A stretch of 28,812 nucleotides of DNA from JBGVMW01 sp045122835 (GCA_045122835.1 JBGVIB010000170.1:1-28812); one strand, 5' to 3'. Counted from the stretch's first letter, positions 6,594 through 13,156 are shown. The notes: a model not told the origin generated them from the sequence alone. Numbers and translations: made by a program.

Positions 6594-7397
6594 TTACTGC
6601 TCAATCAGTGCAGCTTGTACACCGTAGGTTTCTGCACATTTCTGCATACTTCCGTCTGCATAGCTTGCAGTAAAGAATTCATTCAGTTCAGCAGCAAGGT
6701 CGGAACCTTTACGGAATCCAACGCCATATTTCTCACTGTTCAACCCAACGGTGTATGTTAAATCTGAATAGCTGGTTCCGTCTCCTACCATAGAAGCAGC
6801 CATCAAAGAATCAATGACAGCAGCATCAGAAGTTCCGGCAGCAACTTCCATAACAGCATCTGCCTGTGCCTTTACAGCAGTGTAGTTAAGTCCAAGGGCC
6901 TCTACCTGTTCTTCTCCAGCACTTCCTGCTTCTACTGCGAAAGATAAATCAGAAAGGCTGTCAACGCTTTGATACTGGTCAGCTTTGTCTTTTGGAAGAA
7001 CGACAATCTGTGCATTGTTGCAGTAAGCGTTAGAACATTCCATGGAACTTGTCACTTCCTCTGTCAGTGTCATACCATTCCATACGCAATCAATGGTCTT
7101 TCCATCAAGCTCAAGAATCTTGTTATCCCAGTCGATTTCAACAAATTCAACTTCTACTCCAAGACTTTCTGCGAAAGCTTTTGCCATATCAGCATCAAAA
7201 CCAACCCATTCACCGTTTTCGTCTTTGTAATCCATTGGCTCAAAATCAGTAATGCCTACCACTAAAGTTCCTTTGTCTTTGACATAGGCTAAATCACTTT
7301 CATTAGATGCAGTATCCTTTGAAGTAGCAGAACTGCCGCAGCCGGCTACGGACAATGCCATAAGCAGTGTCATCATAATTGCAAATATTTTTTTCAT
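6594..7397 (-). CDS. Amino-acid ABC transporter substrate-binding lipoprotein (family 3)
   Basis: A 267-residue extracellular binding protein. A lipoprotein signal peptide ends in a lipobox (LSVAGCGSS, Cys20) for anchoring to the membrane face, followed by a Ser/Thr/Asp-rich linker. The mature part starts with LVVGITDFEPMDYKDENGEWVGFDADMAKAFAE, the hallmark of family 3 polar amino-acid binding proteins. The usual Arg of the TxxxR ligand motif (as in TITPER) is replaced here by Val (GMTLTEEV), so ligand carboxylate binding may differ. It is the first gene of the operon and its 5' leader contains MITE relic G. Confidence 0.9.
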   Translation of the reverse strand: MKKIFAIMMTLLMALSVAGCGSSATSKDTASNESDLAYVKDKGTLVVGITDFEPMDYKDENGEWVGFDADMAKAFAESLGVEVEFVEIDWDNKILELDGKTIDCVWNGMTLTEEVTSSMECSNAYCNNAQIVVLPKDKADQYQSVDSLSDLSFAVEAGSAGEEQVEALGLNYTAVKAQADAVMEVAAGTSDAAVIDSLMAASMVGDGTSYSDLTYTVGLNSEKYGVGFRKGSDLAAELNEFFTASYADGSMQKCAETYGVQAALIEQ

Positions 7398-7412
7398 AGT
7401 TCAATTTCCTTC

Positions 7413-7439
7413 GTAACTATTCAGTACCTTCATAGTTAC
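7413..7439 (-). mobile_element. MITE end pair (copy G) in the leader of the ABC operon
   Basis: Read on the minus strand, GTAACTATGAAGGTACTGAATAGTTAC is the right end of the MITE family (ATGAGGGTACTGAATAGTTAC in copy A) joined to only the first bases of the left end. It forms a 7-bp stem (7413-7419 with 7433-7439) 16 bases before the binding-protein start. It is probably an internally deleted copy. Confidence 0.5.
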
Positions 7440-7469
7440 ATCCCTTTCATAATAAATAATTGGTACGCC

Positions 7470-7501
7470 ATTATACTAGCAATCTACCTAAGTAAAGTCA
7501 A
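7470..7501 (-). promoter_or_regulatory. Probable promoter of the ABC operon
   Basis: On the minus strand a perfect TATAAT (7475-7470) lies downstream of TTGACT (7501-7496), but the spacer is 20 bases, longer than usual. The position is right for a start near 7463 and a leader of about 65 bases containing copy G. Confidence 0.45.
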
Positions 7502-7561
7502 GAGATAAGATGAAAAATGTCTATTTTTCGGGTGCAGAGGTGCGTTTGAATGGAAATATGA

Positions 7562-7590
7562 TTGACATATATAGTAGGTAATTGTACAAT
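7562..7590 (+). promoter_or_regulatory. Sigma-A promoter of the Fic gene
   Basis: A perfect TTGACA (7562-7567), exactly 17 bases, then TACAAT (7585-7590), facing the Fic gene 110 bases downstream. It is divergent from the ABC operon promoter. Confidence 0.7.
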
Positions 7591-7699
7591 TTAAATACGC
7601 AATTTACACAATGTTAAGCAATAAAGAATTATCTTATCAAAGATAAGCCTTTGGTAAAAAGAGATTGTTATAATTGAGGATAGAGATGGAGGAGAGCAG

Positions 7700-8590
7700 A
7701 TGCGATACCTTTCAGTTACTGAAATAGCGAAAAAATGGGATGTTTCGGAACGAAGTGTTAGAAATTACTGTGCTCAGGGACGAGTAAACGGTGCATTTCT
7801 TACTGGAAAGACTTGGAATATTCCTGAAAATGCGGAAAAACCAGAGCGTTCTAACAAGAAGAAAGAACAGCCGATTACATTGTTGGATATTTTGCAGGAA
7901 CAGAAGGCAAGTAAATATTTCGGTGGTATTTATCATAAGACACAGATTGATTTAACATACAACTCCAATCATATCGAAGGTAGCCGTCTGACCCATGATC
8001 AGACCAGATATATTTTTGAAACCAACACCATCGGTGTAGAAAAAGAAGTGCTGAATGTGGATGATGTGATTGAAACAGCGAATCACTTCCGTTGTATTGA
8101 TACGATTATTGACAATGCAAGAGCAACGCTGACAGAAAAATTCATTAAGGAGCTTCATATGATACTGAAGAATGGCACCAGTGATTCCAGAAAAGATTGG
8201 TTTGCTGTAGGCGACTATAAAAAGATGCCGAATGAAGTCGGTGGTATTGATACTGCGCTTCCGGAAGAAGTTGTTGATAAGATGAAAGCGCTGCTGACAG
8301 AGTATAATGGAAAAGAAGAAAAGACTTTTGAAGATATTCTTGATTTCCATGTGAAGTTTGAGCGAATCCATCCGTTCCAAGACGGTAACGGTCGTGTGGG
8401 CAGATTGATTATGTTCAAAGAATGCCTGAAATATAATATTGTTCCGTTCATCATCGAGGATAATCTGAAAATGTTCTATTACCGTGGATTAAAAGAATGG
8501 AACAATGAAAAAGGTTATCTGACAGATACCTGTCTGACAGCACAAGACAAATATAAAACGTATTTGGATTATTTTAGGATTGCTTATTAA
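7700..8590 (+). CDS. Fic-domain AMPylator-type protein with N-terminal DNA-binding-like helix
   Basis: Fic proteins transfer AMP or another nucleotide part to a hydroxyl side chain of a target protein. The catalytic motif HPFQDGNGRVGR is complete (His224 onward). The inhibitory motif [S/T]xxxE[G/N] is present upstream as Ser89-N-H-I-Glu93-Gly94, which makes it a class II, self-inhibited Fic protein. Residues 4-45 (LSVTEIAKKWDVSERSVRNYC…GKTWNIPE) form an excisionase/MerR-like helix-turn-helix. It has 296 residues with GGAGGAGAG before the ATG. No antitoxin gene adjoins it, which fits a protein carrying its own inhibitor. The target is unknown. Confidence 0.88.
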   Translation: MRYLSVTEIAKKWDVSERSVRNYCAQGRVNGAFLTGKTWNIPENAEKPERSNKKKEQPITLLDILQEQKASKYFGGIYHKTQIDLTYNSNHIEGSRLTHDQTRYIFETNTIGVEKEVLNVDDVIETANHFRCIDTIIDNARATLTEKFIKELHMILKNGTSDSRKDWFAVGDYKKMPNEVGGIDTALPEEVVDKMKALLTEYNGKEEKTFEDILDFHVKFERIHPFQDGNGRVGRLIMFKECLKYNIVPFIIEDNLKMFYYRGLKEWNNEKGYLTDTCLTAQDKYKTYLDYFRIAY

Positions 8591-8719
8591 AAAGCGATTT
8601 CCAAAGTATCAAAAGTTCATTCCCTGGTATAGAATAGTTCATATCCTACACACTATTCCTGAGGTGATGAATTATGAATTTCGATGACATTACAGAGGAT
8701 GAGCCTCGCAAATATTTCG

Positions 8720-8748
8720 GTATAATTCCAAGGATTTTCCACATACTA
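8720..8748 (+). promoter_or_regulatory. Sigma-G-like promoter of spoVT
   Basis: GTATA (8720-8724), 17 bases, then CATACTA (8742-8748). This fits the Bacillus sigma-G consensus (GHATR, about 18, CATNHTA) at every defined base, with a spacer one base short. It lies 120 bases before spoVT, which is a sigma-G gene in Bacillus subtilis. Confidence 0.65.
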
Positions 8749-8867
8749 ACCCCATATCCAAAGATTTGAACTTAAGCATGAGCCATGCACATCGAATTGA
8801 AATGGCTGGCGAGACACCAAATCCTTGTAAGAAAGAACATTATGGAAATGGAGGAAATAGAAGGAAA

Positions 8868-9413
8868 ATGAAAGCAACAGGAATAGTGCGAAGAATAGAC
8901 GATTTAGGGAGAGTAGTTGTACCAAAAGAAATCAGAAGAACATTGCGAATCCGCGAAGGAGATCCATTAGAAATCTTCACTGACAGAGAGGGCGAAATCA
9001 TCCTAAAAAAATATTCCCCAATCGGTGAACTAGGAGAATTTGCAAAGCAGTATGCGGAATCCTTAGCACAGACAAGTGGTCATATGGTCTGCATTACAGA
9101 CAGAGACCAGATTATTGCCGTTTCCGGTGGTAAGAAAAACATGATAGGAAAAAGCATCAGCAAGCAGTTAGAAGCAGCCATTCAGGAAAGGGAAACCATC
9201 ATTGCAAGCAAAAATGACCGTTCTTTTATAAAAATAGTAGATGATAATTTTGACGAGATTACAGGAGAAGTAATTTTCCCGATTATCTGTGAGGGAGATG
9301 CCATCGGCAGTGTCATATTGCTGTCAAAAGACAGCAAGGCAAAAATGAGTGATGTGGAGCATAAGTTAGCAGCATCCGCAGCAGGTTTCCTTGGAAGACA
9401 GATGGAAAGTTAA
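8868..9413 (+). CDS. spoVT: Stage V sporulation protein T, forespore transcription regulator
   Basis: A 181-residue protein (178 in B. subtilis). The N-terminal AbrB-like swapped-hairpin DNA-binding domain (MKATGIVRRIDDLGRVVVPKEIRRTLRIREGDPLEIF) is followed by a GAF-like domain (about residues 55-178, YAESLAQTSGHMVCITDRDQ…). SpoVT adjusts sigma-G-dependent genes in the forespore and controls spore germination properties. The frame is open upstream to 8766, but homology begins at ATG 8868, which has GGAGG/AAGGA sequences before it. The sigma-G-like promoter at 8720-8748 and the terminator right after the stop make it a single-gene unit. Confidence 0.93.
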   Translation: MKATGIVRRIDDLGRVVVPKEIRRTLRIREGDPLEIFTDREGEIILKKYSPIGELGEFAKQYAESLAQTSGHMVCITDRDQIIAVSGGKKNMIGKSISKQLEAAIQERETIIASKNDRSFIKIVDDNFDEITGEVIFPIICEGDAIGSVILLSKDSKAKMSDVEHKLAASAAGFLGRQMES

Positions 9414-9416
9414 TTG

Positions 9417-9474
9417 AGGAATGATATGAAGAAAGGGAGTTCACTTGCGGACTCCCTTTCTTCATATCATTCCT
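9417..9474. terminator. 24-bp perfect hairpin after spoVT
   Basis: Bases 9417-9440 pair without mismatch with 9451-9474 around a 10-base loop, beginning 4 bases after the spoVT stop. The stem ends with CCCTTTCTTC but lacks a terminal T run, so it is a strong 3'-end structure and a likely terminator. The gap onward to 9620 holds nothing else I can identify. Confidence 0.65.
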
Positions 9475-9620
9475 ATAACCATTTATGACAACGAAAAAGA
9501 ATACCCCATGCAGCAAGAACAGTGGCGTCAACCAGCCTGAATTTCTTAGGAAAATATTTAAAAACAATTGCTTTGCTTGTGTGTATATGATAAAATTGCA
9601 TTCCATAATTATGAGTTGTA

Positions 9621-9629
9621 TGATATAAT
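9621..9629 (+). promoter_or_regulatory. Extended -10 promoter of the toxin-antitoxin pair
   Basis: TGATATAAT is a TG-extended -10 box 35 bases before the antitoxin ATG. The matching -35 position (TTCCAT) is poor, as is usual for extended -10 promoters. Confidence 0.5.
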
Positions 9630-9663
9630 GTGTATGAGAATAGATGAAAGAGGAAGTGATTGA

Positions 9664-10155
9664 ATGGAAAAGATTATTAATGTTGCACAGTATGTTTTTT
9701 CAGAATATAAAAAAGTTACTGGTGAAGTGATTGATGAAATGAAGCTTCACAAATTACTTTACTTTGCACAGAGAGAGTCACTGGCAATTACAAATGAACC
9801 TTTATTTGAAGGCGAGTTTGAAGGATGGAAGTATGGTCCGGTGTGTAAAGAAATTCGTAATTCAATTACTCAAGACGGAATTTTAGATTATGATGGTGAT
9901 GTTTCAGACGAGTGTAAATATATTATAAATAATATTATTTTAGAATACGGTTCATTGGCTTCATGGAAGTTAAGCGAATTGTCTCATAAAGAAAAATCGT
10001 GGAAAAATTCAAGAACAGGGTTAATGGATGGAGAAAATGGTAATAAGAAATTGAAACTTGAAGATATTCGCGAAGATGCAAAAAAGGTGCGACCATATGA
10101 CCATGTATGGGATATGTATTATGATGAGTTTGATGATGCGGAGGAACTATCATGA
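9664..10155 (+). CDS. Panacea-domain (SocA-like, DUF4065) antitoxin
   Basis: A 163-residue protein with the Panacea domain signature near its start: INVAQYVFSEY, then MKLHKLLYFAQRESLAITNEPLFEGEFEGWKYGPVCKEIRN, including the conserved KLHKLLYFAQ and W-x-YGPV segments. Panacea domains are known antitoxins paired with many unrelated toxins. Its last codons overlap the start of the MazF-like gene by four bases (ATGA), which implies translational coupling and a joint role. The antitoxin-first order, with a single promoter at 9621, is standard. GAGGAAGTG precedes the start. The acidic C-terminal tail (DEFDDAEELS) may contact the toxin. Confidence 0.85.
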   Translation: MEKIINVAQYVFSEYKKVTGEVIDEMKLHKLLYFAQRESLAITNEPLFEGEFEGWKYGPVCKEIRNSITQDGILDYDGDVSDECKYIINNIILEYGSLASWKLSELSHKEKSWKNSRTGLMDGENGNKKLKLEDIREDAKKVRPYDHVWDMYYDEFDDAEELS

Positions 10156-10523
10156 TTGGAAAGATTTATTCATCAGTTATTCCATATTATGATAGTGCTA
10201 AGAAAGCGAATTCTTACAAGAAAAGACCTGTTTTGATTATTGGTGAAATGAGAAATAACGATTATACGGTTCTTCCAATATCGACAGTAAGTAAGAAAGA
10301 AAATCTGGATATAGATTATGATATTGAAGTCGATCCGGCAAAATTTCCGTTGCTGAATCTTAACAAGACTTCGTATGTTAGAACTCACAAACAAACCACA
10401 GTGCATAAAGCTTCGTTGACATCGCAAATAGGTAATATGAAAGATAATTATGAAGAACTATATTTGAATGTGCTTGAAAAATTGGAAAATTTTAACCGAA
10501 ATATACTAGATAATGCCTTATAA
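10152..10523 (+). CDS. PemK/MazF-like endoribonuclease toxin
   Basis: A 123-residue SH3-like barrel protein. The pattern GKIYSSVIPYYDSAKKANSYKKRPVLIIG, then NDYTVLPISTVSKK, and later SYVRTHKQTTVHKASL matches the MazF/PemK layout (the conserved KRPVLII strand, the PIS strand, and a basic strand before V-x-K). MazF-type enzymes cut mRNA. Key MazF residues are less obvious than in classical MazF because the usual G-D-I-V-W start is replaced by GKIYSSVIPYYD, so activity is likely but not certain. It overlaps the Panacea gene by 4 bases. Confidence 0.8.
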   Translation: MIGKIYSSVIPYYDSAKKANSYKKRPVLIIGEMRNNDYTVLPISTVSKKENLDIDYDIEVDPAKFPLLNLNKTSYVRTHKQTTVHKASLTSQIGNMKDNYEELYLNVLEKLENFNRNILDNAL

Positions 10524-10569
10524 AATTATAAATAAGTAGCTGTTGCCATAATTGATTAAAGATGATGAT

Positions 10570-10626
10570 ATGCTCCTTTCTAAGTAGACAGGTGAAATAA
10601 TAAAACTTGTTATTTAGAGAGGAGCA
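10570..10626. terminator. Bidirectional-type terminator after the toxin gene
   Basis: ATGCTCCTTTCTAA (10570-10583) pairs with TTAGAGAGGAGCAT (10613-10626), one wobble, with a 29-base loop. TTTT follows on the plus strand and ATCATC on the other. It separates the toxin-antitoxin unit from spoIID. Confidence 0.55.
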
Positions 10627-10752
10627 TTTTGTGTCTGCAAAAATTGTGAGTCGCAGGTACAATAGCAGAGTATATAAATTTTTATCAGCTTTACACATAA
10701 AAATCAAAACCACGCATATAGTAATGGAAAAGAACTATAAGCTGGATAAGCC

Positions 10753-11604
10753 ATGTATAAAAAAATCATACTTGCACTGTCATTATTCTTCATCCCCTAT
10801 CTAATCACCACCTTGTTCCACAGAGACATACAAGTGCTTCCCATAGAACGAGTGGATAGGGAAACATTATATATAGTAGGAACAACCATGGGTCAGATGC
10901 CAGTTACTTATGAAAAAGAAGCACTAAAAGCCCAAATGGTGTTAGTCCAGACTTCCTATTATAAAAGGAAAGGGGAGGGTATGTCTGTGTCTGAGTGCAT
11001 GGAGGATACAGATTACATTTCCATGGAAGAAGCTGAGAATATCTGGGGCAGGGAACAGGCAATGGAATATTATGAAAATTTAACCTTGTATTACGAGGAA
11101 ATAAAAGGTGTTACCGCTACCTATCAGGACGCATACATAGAACCGGTGTATCACAGACTTAGTGCAGGTGCTACAAGACCTGGGGAAACGACACTGGGTG
11201 AGGTGTATGGTTATCTTCAATCAGCAGCCTCCCGAATGGATATTGAATCGAAAGCCTATCTTCATACCAAAAAGCTTAGCTATGAAGAATTGACAAATGC
11301 ACTTAGTACACATATCACAAAAGGCAGCTTGTGGATAGTTCATTCAGACGAAGTCGGATATGTGGATAAAATTTCCGTAAATAATAAAGAAATGACAGGA
11401 GAGGAATTTCGAAAGAAATGCCAGCTAAACTCTGCAAATTTTACAATGTTAGAAAATGAAGTAGGCGTTGTATTCACCATAAAAGGAGAAGGTCACGGAT
11501 ATGGGCTTAGCCAATACGGTGCCAACAGGATGGCCGCAGAAGGAAAAAGCTATGAAGAAATATTAAAGTATTATTTTTCAAATATTGAGCTTCATTCTGT
11601 ATAA
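10753..11604 (+). CDS. spoIID: SpoIID peptidoglycan lytic transglycosylase
   Basis: SpoIID cuts stem-peptide-free glycan strands during engulfment, acting with SpoIIM and SpoIIP in the mother cell. The 283-residue protein has an N-terminal membrane anchor (residues 4-22), then the family motif YEKEALKAQMVLVQTSYY with the expected catalytic Glu56, and the C-terminal GEGHGYGLSQYGANRMA segment. CATATAGT at 10715-10722 with ACATAA 14 bases upstream resembles a sigma-E promoter. The ribosome binding site is weak (CTGGATAAG). The adjacent spoIIQ-type gene, 57 bases away, is a typical clostridial arrangement, while the expected timing differs (mother cell against forespore). Confidence 0.88.
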   Translation: MYKKIILALSLFFIPYLITTLFHRDIQVLPIERVDRETLYIVGTTMGQMPVTYEKEALKAQMVLVQTSYYKRKGEGMSVSECMEDTDYISMEEAENIWGREQAMEYYENLTLYYEEIKGVTATYQDAYIEPVYHRLSAGATRPGETTLGEVYGYLQSAASRMDIESKAYLHTKKLSYEELTNALSTHITKGSLWIVHSDEVGYVDKISVNNKEMTGEEFRKKCQLNSANFTMLENEVGVVFTIKGEGHGYGLSQYGANRMAAEGKSYEEILKYYFSNIELHSV

Positions 11605-11627
11605 AGAACAAAATCCTGTTAAAACTA
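11599..11627 (+). promoter_or_regulatory. Sigma-F-like promoter of the spoIIQ-type gene
   Basis: GTATA (11599-11603), 14 bases, then GTTAAAACTA, which fits the sigma-F pattern (GYATA, GGNNANANTR) at all but one defined base. It overlaps the last codons of spoIID. spoIIQ is sigma-F-dependent in Bacillus. CCTGTT/AACAGG pairing around the ribosome binding site is also possible. Confidence 0.4.
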
Positions 11628-11661
11628 TAAGTGAAAGATAGTAAAACAGGAGGAATGGTAA

Positions 11662-12489
11662 ATGAAAGAAAAAGTATCCTTATTTAAAGACAAAGCATTT
11701 TTAGGTGCACTGCTTTTGTGTTTTGTAGCAGCCGCCGTATTAATTGTAGCAAATTATTACGATATTCAGCAGAAGAAAAATGATAATTATGTGGATTTGA
11801 ACAACGTAGCAGGAGGCGGCTCTCAATTAGCAGAGGTTGCTCCGGAAGCTGTGGAAGAAGATACCACAGCCACTGAAGATGAGATGTTCGGTCTTGATAA
11901 TGTGATGGATGCAACAGATGAAGTAAAGCAAATTGATGAGGCAGAGATGGAAGCAGTTAGTGGCAATTCCGTTCAAAATGATGATCAGAATTATGAAGAA
12001 GTGTCAGGAACTGCACCAGGAGATGCACAGAGTGTATCCGGTAATGCAGTCAATAATACGGTGGAAAATATATCCTTTGATGAAAATACTATTATGAAAT
12101 GGCCAATCGAGGGTGAAGTTGTGAAGCCATATCATATGGATTCCATGCTGTATTTTGAAACATTAGACCAGTATAAATACAACCCGGCCATGCTGATTAG
12201 CGGAAGCGAAGGTGATTCCATTGTAGCTGCCGCAGCAGGAAAGGTAGTAGAGGTCCATGAAACAGATGAGACAGGACTTACTGTGGAGATGGATTTAGGC
12301 GATGGCTACCGGGCGGTATATGGTCAGTTAGCATCAGCTTCTGTATCTACCGGACAAACTGTAGAAGAAGGAGCAATCATTGGTACGTTATCAGCACCAA
12401 CCAGATACTATACCCTTGAGGGAACACATTTATACTTTGAATTACGAAAAGATGGAAATGCAATCAATCCGGAAGAATATTTGCAGTAA
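11662..12489 (+). CDS. spoIIQ: SpoIIQ-like forespore protein with a degenerate LytM/M23 domain
   Basis: A 275-residue bitopic protein with one N-terminal membrane helix (about residues 12-31), a long acidic linker (about 40-145) and a C-terminal M23 fold (about 148-275, from MKWPIEGEVVKPYHMD). SpoIIQ binds SpoIIIAH across the intermembrane space and holds the engulfing membranes together. The Zn sites of active M23 peptidases are lost: the first H-x(n)-D segment is replaced by PAMLISGSEGD, and the HxH motif reads His256-Leu-Tyr258. It should therefore be a scaffold, not a peptidase, as in Bacillus. The start has AGGAGG 8 bases upstream. Confidence 0.85.
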   Translation: MKEKVSLFKDKAFLGALLLCFVAAAVLIVANYYDIQQKKNDNYVDLNNVAGGGSQLAEVAPEAVEEDTTATEDEMFGLDNVMDATDEVKQIDEAEMEAVSGNSVQNDDQNYEEVSGTAPGDAQSVSGNAVNNTVENISFDENTIMKWPIEGEVVKPYHMDSMLYFETLDQYKYNPAMLISGSEGDSIVAAAAGKVVEVHETDETGLTVEMDLGDGYRAVYGQLASASVSTGQTVEEGAIIGTLSAPTRYYTLEGTHLYFELRKDGNAINPEEYLQ

Positions 12490-12490
12490 T

Positions 12491-12531
12491 GCGTCTATTC
12501 AGTTCAGCACAGTTCTGTCCGGAATAGTTAC
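12491..12531 (-). mobile_element. Minimal MITE (copy H) at the 3' end of spoIIQ
   Basis: Read on the minus strand, GTAACTATTCCGGACAGAAC… followed by GTGCTGAACTGAATAG is the left end of the MITE family with a nearly empty interior. Flanks GCAGTAAT (12483-12490) and ACAGTAAC (12532-12539) share CAGTAA, 6 of 8 bases. The duplicated bases include the spoIIQ stop codon, so the insertion landed exactly at the gene end without lengthening the protein. Confidence 0.55.
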
Positions 12532-12557
12532 ACAGTAACATATTCTGAACAACAGCA

Positions 12558-12664
12558 TAAAATATAGCAGGAAGGTGAGAAAAACACGTACATGACAATT
12601 CGCAATCGATTTTTTTCACAAGAGTAGTCAGAACACCTTCCTGTTAAAATATTTTATCGATTGC
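12558..12664. ncRNA. Candidate pseudoknotted RNA after spoIIQ
   Basis: Two perfect stems are interleaved: CAGGAAGGTG (12568-12577) with 12634-12643, and GCAATCGAT (12602-12610) with 12656-12664. TAAAATAT (12558-12565) can extend the first stem. This A-B-A'-B' order is an H-type pseudoknot or a pair of mutually exclusive folds. No open frame covers it. It may be the spoIIQ 3' untranslated region or a small RNA ending at the hairpin 12700-12723. I do not recognise a known family. Confidence 0.3.
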
Positions 12665-12699
12665 TTCTATTTATAAAAGCCGCGAAAGCGGAAAAAAAG

Positions 12700-12730
12700 G
12701 CTCTGGAAGGCTCTTTCCGGAGCTTTTATT
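12700..12730. terminator. Bidirectional terminator between spoIIQ and the flagellin switch
   Basis: GCTCTGGAA (12700-12708) pairs with 12715-12723 (one wobble). TTTTATT follows on the plus strand and seven T follow on the minus strand, so it is stronger for leftward transcripts. It would stop RNA from the sigma-28-like promoter at 13036-13062 in the present orientation. Bases 12740-12850 hold nothing else recognised. Confidence 0.65.
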
Positions 12731-12857
12731 ATATGCTAGGGAATCACAACGGTTTACTATAGTCTGATAGGATGTAATGCTCGAAATTTCCTAGAGCGCG
12801 ATTGCAACGGTTTGTTCTGAGATGTTAGAGAAAGCATAAAGTAAAGATGGCAGATAT

Positions 12858-12905
12858 GTCACTATGAATGTAATTCATAGTGACATTGGTCACTTATGAA
12901 GGCTG
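12858..12905 (+). repeat. Hairpin module of the MITE family, without clear ends (copy D)
   Basis: GTCACTATGAAT (12858-12869) pairs exactly with 12873-12884 and is followed by ATTGGTCACTTATGAAGG, the same module order as in copy A (3427-3470) and copy C. The stem differs from those copies at two positions but stays paired. Recognisable terminal repeats are missing, so this is a fragment. Confidence 0.5.
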
Positions 12906-12975
12906 GTTTAAATTACCAGATATGTATCTTGTGATATATGGGAGCTTGTCGAATTTTGGATATACAAAAAATGCG

Positions 12976-13007
12976 AATGTAACACTTTGTAATAAACTGT
13001 TACATTC
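12976..13007 (+). repeat. Left inversion site (32-bp)
   Basis: Two arms with dyad symmetry, AATGTAACACTT and AACTGTTACATT, flank the asymmetric 7-base centre TGTAATA. This 12-7-12 pattern is the size of a tyrosine-recombinase core site such as dif or lox. At this end the dyad extends outward to 14 bp (12971-12984 with 12998-13011). The reverse complement occurs without mismatch at 13822-13853. Confidence 0.8.
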
Positions 13008-13035
13008 GCATCAACATGTTCCATTGATATTATAT

Positions 13036-13062
13036 ATATCGGATGGTCACTTCAAAACTTTA
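13036..13062 (-). promoter_or_regulatory. Sigma-28 (SigD/FliA)-like promoter inside the invertible segment
   Basis: On the minus strand TAAA (13062-13059), exactly 15 bases, then TCCGATAT (13043-13036). The sigma-28 consensus is TAAA-N15-GCCGATAA/T, so 11 of 12 defined bases fit. A long A/T tract (13066-13100) sits upstream and could act as an UP element. Transcription would start near 13029, cross the left site and run away from flagellin in this orientation. Confidence 0.7.
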
Positions 13063-13156
13063 TACCTTTTTTAAAAAAATTTTTTTCTTTTTTGTTTTTT
13101 CAAAGTAAACATAGCCAACATCAGCTTAAAAAGGGTATTTATCACCTTTACTCCAT

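Noticed and set aside
8674..8769. A 31-codon frame before spoVT with GAGGTGATG upstream
   Set aside because: It overlaps the sigma-G-like promoter at 8720-8748 and the peptide has no domain. It may be a relic but I cannot support it.
12880..13074. A 64-codon plus-strand frame across the left inversion site
   Set aside because: It runs through the recombination site and the promoter region, has no ribosome binding site and would be broken by inversion.
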